A stretch of 61,613 bases of DNA from a virus. Location: positions 1-61,613 of IMG/VR virus record IMGVR_UViG_3300046694_000637; one strand, given 5' to 3'. This document shows, piece by piece, positions 31,060 to 40,060 of the stretch. The first letter of the stretch is position 1; the number at the start of each line of letters is the position of its first letter. Made by a program: the position numbers and the translations under genes. Below the pieces are notes generated by a model. The model was not told where the DNA came from. It made no database searches and worked only from the letters and a program-made list of their open reading frames with translations.

Positions 31060-32445
31060 ATGAGCGACGACCCAAGCAAAACACTCCCCGCCGTAGATGC
31101 AATGCGCGAGGACTGGGCCATCGTCGAGCCGCTGATGAAGGGCACCAGCGCCATGCGCCGGGCGGGCGCGAAGCTGCTGCCGAAATGGCCTAAGGAGGAA
31201 GATCGCGATTATGCGGTTCGACTCAAGCAGTCCACCCTGTTGCCGGCCTACAGCGAGACCATCAAGAACAACACCGGTCGCGTGTTCGCTGAGCCGATCG
31301 TGCTGGGCGAGGACGTTCCTGATTCGCTGAAACCCTACACCGAGAACTTCGACCTCCAGGGCAACAACCTGCAGGTGTGGGCTCAGACGTTCTTCAGCAC
31401 CGCGCTGGCCTACGGGTTGTGCCACGTGCTGATCGACTACCCGAAGACGGTGGGGGCGGACGGAGCGCCGACAGTGCGCACCAAGGCTCAAGAGATTGCC
31501 GCCGGGGTTCGGCCATACGCGATCGTGATCCGGCCTCAGCAGGTGCTGGGCTGGCGCTCTACCACGAACAACGGGCAACATGTCCTAACCCAGTTCCGCT
31601 ACATGGAGATGGTCGAGGAGGATGACGGCGAATTCGGTACGGTGCAAATCGTGCAGATTCGGGTGCTATTTCCAGGCGGCTGGGCGACCTACCGCAAGGT
31701 AAAAAACGGCGACAAGGAAAGCTGGGAACAGAACGACAAGGGCACGAACTCGCAACCCGTCATCCCACTGACCACGTATTACACCAACCGCACCGGCTAC
31801 ATGACGGCTTCACCGCCACTTCTGGAGTTGGCACACCTCAACGTCAAGCACTGGCAGTCACAGAGCGATCAGGACAACATCCTGCACGTCGCCCGAGTGC
31901 CGATGCTCGCAATCATCGGGATCGATGACGATGAGTGGGAGCTGAAGGTTGGTACCGCGTCGGCTACCAAGCTTCCGCGCGAAGGTGACATGAAGTGGGT
32001 CGAGCATACCGGCAAGTCTATCGAGGCCGGTCGCACATCGCTGAGCGATCTCGAAGACCAGATGCGCATCGCTGGCGGCAAGCTCGTACAGAAGGATGCG
32101 CAGGCCACCAAGACAGCCACACAGGCTGAGGAGGAGGCGGCACAGGAGATGAGCCCGCTTCAGACCATGGCCGAGCAGCTGGAAGACGCTCTCGACCAAG
32201 CCCTTCAGTTCTGCGCCACGTACACCGGGCAGGAAGAGGGCGGTCACGTGCAGGTCAACGGTAACTTCGACGTGGACTTCGCGCCGGAAACCACCTTGCC
32301 GCTGCTGCTGAACATGGCATCACAAGGCCGCCTGTCCGACGAGACTTTGTTCTCTGAATTCCAGCGTCGAGGCGTTATCTCCACTGACTTGGATTGGGCG
32401 GCTGAGCAGGGCCGTATCATCAACCAAAGGCCGAGCGAACTATGA
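31060..32445 (+). CDS. Portal protein (DUF4055-like)
   Basis: 461 residues. GTSAMRRAGAKLLPKWPKEEDRDYAVRL and QSTLLPAYSETIKNNTGRVF are typical of the DUF4055 group, which occupies the portal position between TerL and the minor head protein. The C-terminal region (QKDAQATKTATQAEEEAAQEMSPLQ) matches the 'tunnel/crown' helices of portals. Dodecameric gate for DNA at the head vertex. Confidence 0.88.
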   Translation: MSDDPSKTLPAVDAMREDWAIVEPLMKGTSAMRRAGAKLLPKWPKEEDRDYAVRLKQSTLLPAYSETIKNNTGRVFAEPIVLGEDVPDSLKPYTENFDLQGNNLQVWAQTFFSTALAYGLCHVLIDYPKTVGADGAPTVRTKAQEIAAGVRPYAIVIRPQQVLGWRSTTNNGQHVLTQFRYMEMVEEDDGEFGTVQIVQIRVLFPGGWATYRKVKNGDKESWEQNDKGTNSQPVIPLTTYYTNRTGYMTASPPLLELAHLNVKHWQSQSDQDNILHVARVPMLAIIGIDDDEWELKVGTASATKLPREGDMKWVEHTGKSIEAGRTSLSDLEDQMRIAGGKLVQKDAQATKTATQAEEEAAQEMSPLQTMAEQLEDALDQALQFCATYTGQEEGGHVQVNGNFDVDFAPETTLPLLLNMASQGRLSDETLFSEFQRRGVISTDLDWAAEQGRIINQRPSEL

Positions 32446-33521
32446 CCCGTCTTGAGATCCTTCTGGCAGACCTGTACACCGAACACGGTATCGATCTGAT
32501 CAGGACGACTGCGGGTATGTCGAAAGAGGTAGAAGACAAGATCACGGAACTGGCTCAGGAGCTGATCAATCTGCTCCAGGGGCGGAAGTTACCGCTTGAA
32601 AACGTCAAGCAGGTCAATGGAATCCTTGCTGACGCGGCCAAAGCCATCAAAGCTCAGTACACCGAGATCGCAGCGGCCCATGATGTTGGCCTCAAGCAGC
32701 TATCGGTCATCGAGGGCGGCTATGCGGCCTCGGCCATCAACAGCCTAGTCAGCGAGCCGGTGATGCTTGGTGTCGGAAAGAATCGCCTTTCTGCGGTTGT
32801 AGCTGAAGCCCTGATCGAAGGCGCGCCAACGAAGCAGTGGTGGGCCAAGCAGGCCGCCGATGTGACGTTCAAGTTCTCTGGAGTCATTCGCAACGGCTTT
32901 ACGTCTGGAGAGACGACCGAGCAGATGGTGCAGCAGATCATCGGGAAGAAAGCCCGCGGTGATCAGCCGGCCATTACCGGCTTCATGGACACGTCCAAGC
33001 GCAATGCCAGATCACTGGTGCACGCAAGCGTCCAGACCGTCGCGAATAACTCCCGCATGGAGGTCTACAAGGCCAATTCGGGCGACGACGGGGCCGTCAA
33101 GGGGTATCGGCACCTGAGTACGCTCGACTCGCACACGACCGACATCTGCATGGCTTACGACCAGAAGACCTGGGACCTCCAGTTCAAGCCGGTAGGGCAC
33201 AAGCTGCCGTACAAGCAGGGCTGTCCACGTCACTGGGGCTGTCGTAGCACCACGCTGCCTTGGCTCAAGTCTATGCGCGACCTTGGCGTCGACATCGATG
33301 AGGCCGCCGCAACGCGCGCATCGCTGGATGGGCAGCTTCCGGCAGATATCAATTTCGAGACCTGGCTGAAGCGCAAGTCGAAGGCATTCCAAGACGAGAA
33401 GCTCGGAATCGGCAAGGCCGATCTCTGGCGGCGCGGCGTTATCACGATGAACGATCTGCTTGATCAGCGTGGAAACCCCCTAACCCTTGAGCAACTGCAG
33501 TCGCTGTACGGAGGCGGATAA
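32442..33521 (+). CDS. Phage head morphogenesis / minor capsid protein (SPP1 gp7-like)
   Basis: 359 residues, ATGA overlap with portal. The diagnostic C-terminal block is LDSHTTDICMAYD...QGCPRHWGCRSTTLPW, the Mu gpF/SPP1 gp7 domain. A helical N-terminal part contacts portal. Present in few copies and probably ejected or bound near the portal. Confidence 0.88.
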   Translation: MTRLEILLADLYTEHGIDLIRTTAGMSKEVEDKITELAQELINLLQGRKLPLENVKQVNGILADAAKAIKAQYTEIAAAHDVGLKQLSVIEGGYAASAINSLVSEPVMLGVGKNRLSAVVAEALIEGAPTKQWWAKQAADVTFKFSGVIRNGFTSGETTEQMVQQIIGKKARGDQPAITGFMDTSKRNARSLVHASVQTVANNSRMEVYKANSGDDGAVKGYRHLSTLDSHTTDICMAYDQKTWDLQFKPVGHKLPYKQGCPRHWGCRSTTLPWLKSMRDLGVDIDEAAATRASLDGQLPADINFETWLKRKSKAFQDEKLGIGKADLWRRGVITMNDLLDQRGNPLTLEQLQSLYGGG

Positions 33522-33650
33522 TTGCTGAAGGCCCGCCGGTGGAGCGCAAACGCTGCTGTGTTTTTGGGTGGGCGCTTTGCCGGGTCCAGGTCGGTCTGTA
33601 GACTTCCATCTTCTCGCAATCCTGCGAGTTAGACGATTGGAAGGCTTCGA

Positions 33651-34013
33651 ATGCAATTTTCAATACAACACATCCAAGATCATCTGCGGTTCAGTTTTGT
33701 GGGCGGAAGTCCGCTTGTTACGGTTCAACCCTTCCTCGCGGAAGACATGTCAGCCGTTAAGGCATCTACCCTCCACGAAGCTGTCAAAATTGAATTTAAG
33801 CTTACCGACCCTTTGCTGAAAATCGGGCAGTCCGTATACATTTATTCTTTGACAAAGATCGAAGATAAGAACCGGCAGGCCTCTAATTTCGGGCAGTCCT
33901 ATACCTATGTTGCGGTGCTTGTGGCAGGTGAGGTTTGTGATTTGATCTTTATTGCCGACGCCCTTCACTTGGCAGATGTGGTTCATCGTCTGAGCCCTCT
34001 GAGCGTTATTTAA
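33651..34013 (+). CDS. Moron inserted between head genes
   Basis: 120 residues beginning MQFSIQHIQDHLRFSF with GGAAGG six bases upstream. AT-richer than its neighbours, set off by 130 bases in front and a strong terminator behind, the usual structure of a moron. Beta-rich; AFLAEDMSAVKAST and QSYTYVAVLVAGEVCDLIFIADALH are the main segments. No family recognised. A lysogen-expressed function is possible. Confidence 0.7.
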   Translation: MQFSIQHIQDHLRFSFVGGSPLVTVQPFLAEDMSAVKASTLHEAVKIEFKLTDPLLKIGQSVYIYSLTKIEDKNRQASNFGQSYTYVAVLVAGEVCDLIFIADALHLADVVHRLSPLSVI

Positions 34014-34030
34014 TCTCTTTTTTTTACAGA

Positions 34031-34056
34031 GCCCTGGCATCCGCCGGGGTTTTTTA
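34031..34056 (+). terminator. Intrinsic terminator behind the moron
   Basis: CCCTGG (34032) and CCGGGG (34044) form a 6-bp stem with one G-U, followed by TTTTTTT. It would also punctuate late transcription unless antiterminated. Confidence 0.75.
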
Positions 34057-34130
34057 TGGGCGCGATTCCGGATGGATAGCGCCGCACCTGGCCGGATGGC
34101 CGTTCACATGGGCGGATGCCCGGAGACCAT

Positions 34131-34937
34131 ATGAAACTCAAACTTGATGATCAGGGCCACGTTGTCGTTCAGGACGGCCGCCCGGTGTACGTGCACGACG
34201 ACGGCAAAGAGGTCCCGTTCGACGCTGTCGGCACCGTGAATACCATCACTCGCCTGAACGGTGAGGCCAAGTCCCACCGCGAGCGCGCCGAGACTGCCGA
34301 GGGCAAGCTGAAGCTGTTCGATGGCATCGAGGATGGTGAGGCTGCCCGCAAGGCGCTGGAAACCATCAAGAACATCGACGAGGGCAAGCTGATCCAGGCC
34401 GGCAAGGTCGATGAGATCAAGACTGCCGCGCAGAAGGCTGCTCAAGAGCAGGTTGCTGCCGCCAGCAAGGCCCACGCCGAAGAGCTGGCCAAGGCCCAGT
34501 CTGGACTTCAGCAGCGCGACCAGACCATCCATGGCTTGCTGATCGGCGGTTCGTTCAAGGGCTCCAAGCTGATCTCCGAGAAATTCGCCATTCCTGCTGA
34601 CCTGGTCGAAGCCCGCTTCGGGCAGAACTTCAAGGTCGAGGAAAACAAGGTCGTCGCCTATGACGGCGCCGGCAACAAGATCTTCTCCCGCGCGCGCCCA
34701 GGGGAGATGGCCGACTTCGAGGAAGCGCTCGAGTCGATCGTCGAGCAGTACCCCTACAAGGATCACATCCTGAAGAGCTCCGGCGGCAATGGCGGCGGCG
34801 CTCCAAGTGGCGGCGGCAACGGTAACAACAATGGCGGCAAGAGCTACAGCCGACAGCAATTCTCGTCGATGAGCCCCAGCGAGCAGGCAACGATTGGCAA
34901 GCAGGTCAGCACCGGCGAAGTAACGATCACCGACTGA
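34131..34937 (+). CDS. Scaffold-like protein
   Basis: 268 residues from the ATG at 34131, GGAG five bases upstream. The core is helical and charged (AKSHRERAETAEGKLKLF..., KTAAQKAAQEQVAAASKAHAEELAKAQ in part), and a Gly/Asn-rich linker (about 225-245) precedes a short C-terminal end. Position directly before the coat gene and this composition suit a scaffolding protein, removed after capsid assembly. Confidence 0.8.
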   Translation: MKLKLDDQGHVVVQDGRPVYVHDDGKEVPFDAVGTVNTITRLNGEAKSHRERAETAEGKLKLFDGIEDGEAARKALETIKNIDEGKLIQAGKVDEIKTAAQKAAQEQVAAASKAHAEELAKAQSGLQQRDQTIHGLLIGGSFKGSKLISEKFAIPADLVEARFGQNFKVEENKVVAYDGAGNKIFSRARPGEMADFEEALESIVEQYPYKDHILKSSGGNGGGAPSGGGNGNNNGGKSYSRQQFSSMSPSEQATIGKQVSTGEVTITD

Positions 34938-35031
34938 CCGACGCACAGATCTTCCGAGACCCGGATGGGGATCGGAGCAGGGGCCGGATAGCCCAACCAC
35001 ACCTTATCCCTATCCAAAGAAGGAATTCATC

Positions 35032-36195
35032 GTGTCCAACACCCTTACCGGCCTGATTGGCCCGCTGTACGAAGCGCTCGACATCGTGTCGCGCGAGCTG
35101 GTCGGCTTCACCAAGATCGTTACCCTCGACTCCACTGCTGAATCCGCAGCTGTGGGCCAGGAGGTGCGCTCGCCGGTGGTTCAGCCTGTCGGCCTGCAAG
35201 ACATCACCCCTGGGCAAACCGCTCCGAACGCTGGCGATCACGTCATCGGCAACGTTCCGGTGGTCATCACCAACAGCAAGTCCTACCCCATTCGCTGGAA
35301 CGGCGAAGAGCAGAAAGGCCTGAATGGCGCAGCTGGTGCTGGTACTTCCAACATCATGCGTGACCAGTTCGTGCAGGCGTTCCGCACTCTGGGCAACGCA
35401 GTCGACGCCGATCTGGCGAACGCTGCCGTTCGCGGCGCCTCCCGCGCCGTCGGCACTCCCGGCACCACCCCGTTTGGTATCCCGGGTGACCTGAGCGACT
35501 TCGCGCTGGCCCGCCAGATCCTCGAAGACAACGGTGCCCCAACCACCAACCTCGCGATGGTGCTGAACTCCGCTGCCGCCGCCAACGTGCGCGGCAAGCA
35601 GTCCGTGCTGTTCAAGGCCAACGAGGCGGGCACCGATGACCTCCTGCGCCAAGGCATCATTGGCCGCGTCGAAGGCTTCGATGTCGGCCAGTCGGCAGGC
35701 CTGAAGCAAGTCACCAAAGGCACTGGTGCCGGCTACCTGGTGAACAGCACGGGCCTGATCATCGGTTCGGTCAGCATCCCAGTCGATACCGGTACCGGCA
35801 CCATCCTGCCAGGCGACGTCATCACCTTTGCCGGTGACCCGAATAACTACGTGGTCAACGCGTACACCGCCGGCATCGTCACCATCGGCGGCCCTGGCTT
35901 GCAGACTGCGATCGCGGACAACACCGCTATCACCATTGGCAACAGCTACCGCCCAAGCGTGGCGTTTGCCCGCTCGGCACTGGTCCTGGCTGCTCGTCAG
36001 CCTGCCATGCCGGTCGGCCTGGACGGTAAAGCAGTTGATGCTGCCGACGACGTGATGACCATCACCGATCCGGTGTCCGGCTTGAACTTCCAGCTGGTCC
36101 AGTACCGTCAGTACCGCCAGATCTACTGGGAAGTGGCGCTGGCCTGGGGTGTTAAAGCGGTCAAGGGCGATCACATCGTCTCCATCCGCGGCTAA
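35032..36195 (+). CDS. Major capsid protein, P22 coat type
   Basis: 387 residues from a GTG with AAGGA seven bases upstream. The N-terminal part (TGLIGPLYEALDIVSRELVGF, LDSTAESAAVGQEVRSPVV) and the C-terminal YRQIYWEVALAWGVKAVKGDHIVSI are those of the P22 phage coat family with HK97 fold. An inserted beta domain at about 230-300 (IPVDTGTGTILPGDVITF) corresponds to the I-domain. Forms the icosahedral shell. Confidence 0.92.
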   Translation: MSNTLTGLIGPLYEALDIVSRELVGFTKIVTLDSTAESAAVGQEVRSPVVQPVGLQDITPGQTAPNAGDHVIGNVPVVITNSKSYPIRWNGEEQKGLNGAAGAGTSNIMRDQFVQAFRTLGNAVDADLANAAVRGASRAVGTPGTTPFGIPGDLSDFALARQILEDNGAPTTNLAMVLNSAAAANVRGKQSVLFKANEAGTDDLLRQGIIGRVEGFDVGQSAGLKQVTKGTGAGYLVNSTGLIIGSVSIPVDTGTGTILPGDVITFAGDPNNYVVNAYTAGIVTIGGPGLQTAIADNTAITIGNSYRPSVAFARSALVLAARQPAMPVGLDGKAVDAADDVMTITDPVSGLNFQLVQYRQYRQIYWEVALAWGVKAVKGDHIVSIRG

Positions 36196-36260
36196 TCAGC
36201 GGCACAAATCGGCGCGCGGGTCCGCCCGCCGCCCTTTGATCCATGATCGAGGAAATGAAA

Positions 36261-36680
36261 ATGACCGACAAAACCGCAGAACAGCAGGCTGCCGACGCTC
36301 AACAGGAGGCAGTCGACCTGCAGGCCAAGGCCGATGCAGTAGAGCTGACTCCAGCTGAGAAAAAGGCCGCAGCTGCCAAGCAGAAGGCGGACGATCTGGC
36401 TGCCAAAGCTCAGGAAGAAAATGGCAATGACGAGCGCACCGCTGACGAAACTCTCGCCGGCGAAGTAAACGTCATCGACCCGAAGCTTCCCGCTGGTGAC
36501 CACGCCGCCCAGGTGTTCGGCAATGTGCCGCAGAACCCAGCGCCCGCGCCGGGGCTGGACCCTGCCGTCGATACAGTGCGCATGGTCAACGACAAGCCTG
36601 ACGGCAGCCAGGCGTTCGCCGATGTGCATCCGGAAATGACCGGCGACTATGCCCGTGCGGGCTGGCGCCTGGCCGAGTAA
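36261..36680 (+). CDS. Ala/Lys-rich head-region protein
   Basis: 139 residues, start MTDKTAEQQAADAQQEAV with GAGGA before it. Low-complexity helical N-terminal half, then a Pro-rich stretch and a short folded tail (EMTGDYARAGWRL). It may decorate the capsid or contact DNA; sequence alone does not decide. Confidence 0.65.
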   Translation: MTDKTAEQQAADAQQEAVDLQAKADAVELTPAEKKAAAAKQKADDLAAKAQEENGNDERTADETLAGEVNVIDPKLPAGDHAAQVFGNVPQNPAPAPGLDPAVDTVRMVNDKPDGSQAFADVHPEMTGDYARAGWRLAE

Positions 36681-36737
36681 CCAAGTCCGCGCCGTACATG
36701 GCGGCGCGGCACCCAAACAGTTAAAGGGAGGCCTGCT

Positions 36738-37232
36738 GTGACCTTGATTATCGAAACAGGCACGGGCCTGCCTGATGCCGAGAGCTTCGCCACTGCTGCG
36801 GAGCTGGCTGATTACGCCGCGAAGTTTGGCAAGACTGTTCCGGCTGATGAGCCCAGCCAGGAAGCGCTACTGCGCCGAGCGGCGCTGCAGATGGGCGCAT
36901 TGCCTTGGAAGGGCTGCGCCGTGAACCGCGACCAGGCACTGCCATGGCCGCGCTATAACGTGTGCCGCAACGGCTGGGAACTGCCATCCAACTCCATCCC
37001 GCCATCTATCAAGGCCGGGCAGATGGCGCTGGCCGGCGAGATTCACGCTGACGACCTGCTCGACCCTGACACAAAGGTCGGTGCGATCGTCTCCGAGACC
37101 GTCGGGCCGCTGAGCACGACCTATGCTTCGGCGAAGGCGTCGGCCAGCAAGCCCGCCGCGATACGCCAGTCCTATGCGCAGTTCGTGGGGCTTGTGGAGT
37201 CGTCGGGGCAGATCAAGCTGAGTAGATCCTGA
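36738..37232 (+). CDS. Head-tail adaptor (DnaT-like ssDNA-binding family name)
   Basis: 164 residues from a GTG with AGGGAGG upstream. The ETGTGLPDAESFATAAELADYAAKFG opening, a helical middle (EALLRRAALQMGAL) and NSIPPSIKAGQMALAGEIHADDLL belong to the protein annotated in many phages as 'DnaT-like', which structurally is the head-tail connector adaptor. It stands in the correct place after coat. Confidence 0.8.
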   Translation: MTLIIETGTGLPDAESFATAAELADYAAKFGKTVPADEPSQEALLRRAALQMGALPWKGCAVNRDQALPWPRYNVCRNGWELPSNSIPPSIKAGQMALAGEIHADDLLDPDTKVGAIVSETVGPLSTTYASAKASASKPAAIRQSYAQFVGLVESSGQIKLSRS

Positions 37233-37621
37233 TGGCCGACATCTACGACCGTGCGAAGGCCACAGCAACGCGCTTGCTCTCGCCACGGTCTGCGGGCGGC
37301 AAGGGGCTGGAACTGACGCTGATCCACGTCACCCAGGGCGGATACAACCCGGCCACGGGCGCGAACACGCCTACCGAGGAGCGCTTCGACGGTTCTGGTC
37401 TGCGGCAGGACTTCAAGCAGTCCGATATCGATGGAACGCTGATCAAGCAAGGCGATTTTCAGATATTGATCTCCCCTGTACTGCTTGACGGAACTGATAT
37501 GCCGCGACCAAAGAGCCAAGATTCCATCAGCTTCGACGGCGAGACCTACAAGATTCAGAGCGTAAATCCTTGGGATTACGCCGGCCTAGCGGTCGGCTTC
37601 AGCGTGCAAGCGAGGAAGTGA
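37232..37621 (+). CDS. Head-closure / neck protein
   Basis: 129 residues, one-base overlap with the previous gene. Beta-rich: LELTLIHVTQGGYNP, KQGDFQILISPV and DSISFDGETYKIQSVNPWD. It fits the stopper class of small neck proteins by size and order. Confidence 0.75.
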   Translation: MADIYDRAKATATRLLSPRSAGGKGLELTLIHVTQGGYNPATGANTPTEERFDGSGLRQDFKQSDIDGTLIKQGDFQILISPVLLDGTDMPRPKSQDSISFDGETYKIQSVNPWDYAGLAVGFSVQARK

Positions 37622-38217
37622 TGGCGGGCAAATATGAGGGCAAGCAGGGCGCATTCTCTGCCGCCCTGCGGGAGTTTCAAGAAAAGGCGCTTCAGGCTGC
37701 CGAGGGCGTATTCCAAGGCGTGATGCTCAAGCTTTCCACCGACATCATCACCAAGTCCCCTGTAGGTGACCCTGAAAACTGGAAGGTCAACCAAGTCGCG
37801 ACTCAGTACAACGCTGCCGTTCGAGACGCCAATAGCGCCTTGCGAGACGACCCTTCGAATCTCACAAAGGCTGGCCGCCTCAAGGCTGGCCGCAAGATCA
37901 ACGATGGAATGGACATCTACAGGCCGGCTGGCTATGTGGGTGGTCGCTTTCGGGCGAACTGGCAGTTTCAATCAGGCGCGCCGGCCTCAGGCGAAATCGA
38001 CGCCGTAGACCCGAGCGGAGCCAAGACCATCGGCACCATTCAGGCGGGCACGCAGAGCCTAAAGCTTGGCGAGACGGCCTACCTAGTGAACAACCTTGAG
38101 TACGCCATACCGCTTGAGTATGGGCATTCCAAGCAATCACCAGAGGGTATGGTGGGCATCACCGTTGCGCGATATCAGCTGATCGTTGCTGCGGCAATCG
38201 ACGAGAACAAGGTATGA
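37621..38217 (+). CDS. Neck/tail-completion protein (HK97 gp10-like)
   Basis: 198 residues from the ATG at 37621 (TGATG overlap). LSTDIITKSPVGDPENWK, GGRFRANWQFQSG, YLVNNLEYAIPLEYGHSKQSPEGMV and the helical end are the HK97 gp10-type pattern. Links the tail tube to the neck. Confidence 0.82.
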   Translation: MAGKYEGKQGAFSAALREFQEKALQAAEGVFQGVMLKLSTDIITKSPVGDPENWKVNQVATQYNAAVRDANSALRDDPSNLTKAGRLKAGRKINDGMDIYRPAGYVGGRFRANWQFQSGAPASGEIDAVDPSGAKTIGTIQAGTQSLKLGETAYLVNNLEYAIPLEYGHSKQSPEGMVGITVARYQLIVAAAIDENKV

Positions 38218-38624
38218 GTCACAAGATCATCCGATCACTGTACGAGCAGCGCCTGGCAGCGTGGGCGGCTACTCAGGGCCTACGGGTTGCCTACCAGAAC
38301 GTGAGCTTTGAGCCCGCTGATGGCGAAACCTACCTTGCCGCGTTCACGCTACCAGCAGGGACCGACAGCGACACGCTCTCCGGCGATCACAAGCAATACA
38401 CGGGGCTGTTTCAAGTCAACGCGGTGACACCTGCGGGTAATGGGCCGGGCGCCGCCGAAGGCTTGGCAGAAGCCATAGCGGCGCAGTTCCCACTTTATCT
38501 TCGGCTCAGCCAAGACGAGTTCACGGCAATCGTGATGACGCCGGTAGAGCCGGGCCCCGGCATCTCGGACGATCTTACCTATACCGTTTCGGCGCGGTTT
38601 CAATACCGCGCTGACACCGAATAA
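38214..38624 (+). CDS. Tail terminator protein (DUF4128-like)
   Basis: 136 residues, ATGA overlap. LYEQRLAAWAATQGLRVAYQNVSFEPADGE and TLSGDHKQYTGLFQVNAV match the DUF4128/tail-terminator group (lambda U-like). It caps the tail tube at the neck. Confidence 0.82.
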   Translation: MSHKIIRSLYEQRLAAWAATQGLRVAYQNVSFEPADGETYLAAFTLPAGTDSDTLSGDHKQYTGLFQVNAVTPAGNGPGAAEGLAEAIAAQFPLYLRLSQDEFTAIVMTPVEPGPGISDDLTYTVSARFQYRADTE

Positions 38625-38695
38625 CCCGCCCATTGGGCAACCCATGAAACCCGCCGAGTGCGGGTTTCGTCATTTCTGCAAAGAGGATTTACCCA

Positions 38696-39343
38696 ATGGC
38701 GTACAAAATTCCAAACGGCGGCTACTTCCAGCATGCCGCGACCTACGACACTCCGCTGGCCTTCACCGCTCTGTCGAACGCAACCGAAGCGGTGGCCACC
38801 GTAACCGGCGCCACCATTGCTGTAGGCGATATCGTCCTGCTCAGCTCCGGCTGGAGCAAGCTCGACAACAAGGTCGTCCGCGTGAAGACCGCTACTGCTA
38901 CCTCGATCACGCTGGAGGCCATCGATACCAGCGATGTCACTCTGTTCCCGGCCGGCGGCGGCGTGGGCACCATGAAGAAGATCCTCACCTGGGTGCAAAT
39001 CCCACAGGTGTCCGATCTGGCCTTCTCGGGCGGCGAGCAGAACTACCTCGATGTGGTCTTCCTCGAAGACGACCAAGGCAAGCAGATCCCGACCGATAAG
39101 TCGGCCACCAGCATGACGCTGACGATTGCGGATGACCCGGCCAAGCCGTTCAACGCCATTCTGCTGAAGGCCGATGCCAGCAAGACCGTGCAGGCCGCTC
39201 GCTTGGTCCTGCCTGGTACCGACCAGATCCTGTACGGCACCTACACCTCGTTTTCCAAGCAGCCGGCCGTATCCCGCAGCAACCTGCTGACCCGCACCGT
39301 CAGCCTGGCGCTGCAATCCGAACCCACCCGCTACCTGTCGTAA
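38696..39343 (+). CDS. Major tail tube protein
   Basis: 215 residues. YKIPNGGYFQHAATYDTPLAFTALSNATEA starts a beta-sandwich followed by a second domain with TWVQIPQVSDLAFSGGEQNYLDV and a C-terminal strand (VSLALQSEPTRYLS). This is the lambda gpV-type tube subunit by sequence character, size and place. Confidence 0.85.
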   Translation: MAYKIPNGGYFQHAATYDTPLAFTALSNATEAVATVTGATIAVGDIVLLSSGWSKLDNKVVRVKTATATSITLEAIDTSDVTLFPAGGGVGTMKKILTWVQIPQVSDLAFSGGEQNYLDVVFLEDDQGKQIPTDKSATSMTLTIADDPAKPFNAILLKADASKTVQAARLVLPGTDQILYGTYTSFSKQPAVSRSNLLTRTVSLALQSEPTRYLS

Positions 39344-39352
39344 GGAATCCGC

Positions 39353-39742
39353 ATGGCCAAGTTCAAGATTGCCGAGGAGCCAACATTCTCGGCTGACGTC
39401 GGGATCCCGCGCGTAGGCGGCGGGTCGATCACCGTGCCATTCGTGTTCAAGTACAGGGATCGCGAGGCGCTCGCTGCTCTGTTTACCGAATGGCAGTCCC
39501 GGGCGAAAGCTGATCAGAAGTTGTTGGACGAGAAGGGCGACGACGTCACGGTTTCTGACGTGACCGAAGCCCAGATCGCGCGCCAGATCGAGCAGGTCAA
39601 GGCACTGGTCGTTGGCTGGGATTTCGAAGACCCAGTCAATGATGAGTCGATCCGCGCTGTCGTGGTGATGGCCACCGGCGTTACCGAAGCAATCGTGGCG
39701 TCCTACCAGAAGGCGTTCACGCCGGCACGCCAGGGAAACTGA
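39353..39742 (+). CDS. Tail assembly chaperone, short form (lambda G-like)
   Basis: 129 residues. KYRDREALAALFTEWQSRAKADQ and VEGWDF-type LVVGWDFEDPVNDESIRAVVV are typical of tail assembly chaperones. The last codons are CAG GGA AAC TGA, which form a slippery heptamer, so a fraction of ribosomes should shift -1 into the next frame to make a longer GT-like protein. Confidence 0.85.
   Translation: MAKFKIAEEPTFSADVGIPRVGGGSITVPFVFKYRDREALAALFTEWQSRAKADQKLLDEKGDDVTVSDVTEAQIARQIEQVKALVVGWDFEDPVNDESIRAVVVMATGVTEAIVASYQKAFTPARQGN
39733..39739 (+). other. -1 ribosomal frameshift site GGGAAAC
   Basis: X XXY YYZ arrangement (G GGA AAC) directly before the stop TGA of the short chaperone. After a -1 slip the reading continues CTG ATC GCG into the frame of the next gene, giving a fusion of about 232 residues. 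Lambda G/GT uses GGGAAAG at the same place. Confidence 0.85.
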
Positions 39743-39747
39743 TCGCG

Positions 39748-40050
39748 GTGGCGCAGGCGCTATATGGTGCCGCGTCACCGCCGGATCAATTGGCGCTGTT
39801 TGGGCTAGCCACCACTGATCTCGACGACACGGTAGAAGTCCTCCCAGACGTCTGGCCGGCGTTCGAGCTGCTGACTGCCATGGCTACCCAGTGGCGTGTG
39901 GGGGTGGCCGGCCCTACAGGTCTCGACTATGGCGTGCTGCCGCAGGTCGGATCTGTCATCGGCATGAAGAAGAAGCAAATCAGGAAAGTCTTCCCGGACC
40001 TTTTGGTCATGGAGGCCGAAGCGTTGCTCGTCATGAGCGAATCGAAATAG
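39748..40050 (+). CDS. Tail assembly chaperone, frameshift extension (lambda T-like, DUF1799-like)
   Basis: A 100-residue frame from GTG, continuous with the -1 reading of the slippery site, so it is probably made mainly as the C-terminal part of a fusion with the preceding gene. GPTGLDYGVLPQVGSVIGMKKKQIRKVFPDLLVMEAEALLV resembles the DUF1799-type T domain that binds the tape measure and tube proteins. No good ribosome site for independent start. Confidence 0.82.
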   Translation: MAQALYGAASPPDQLALFGLATTDLDDTVEVLPDVWPAFELLTAMATQWRVGVAGPTGLDYGVLPQVGSVIGMKKKQIRKVFPDLLVMEAEALLVMSESK

Positions 40051-40060
40051 CGGAGCGATC

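Noticed and set aside
34927-36174. 415-codon minus-strand frame
   Set aside because: Antisense to the capsid gene; no ribosome site, no domain.
38600-39778. 392-codon minus-strand frame
   Set aside because: Antisense to tail tube and chaperone genes; coding shadow.
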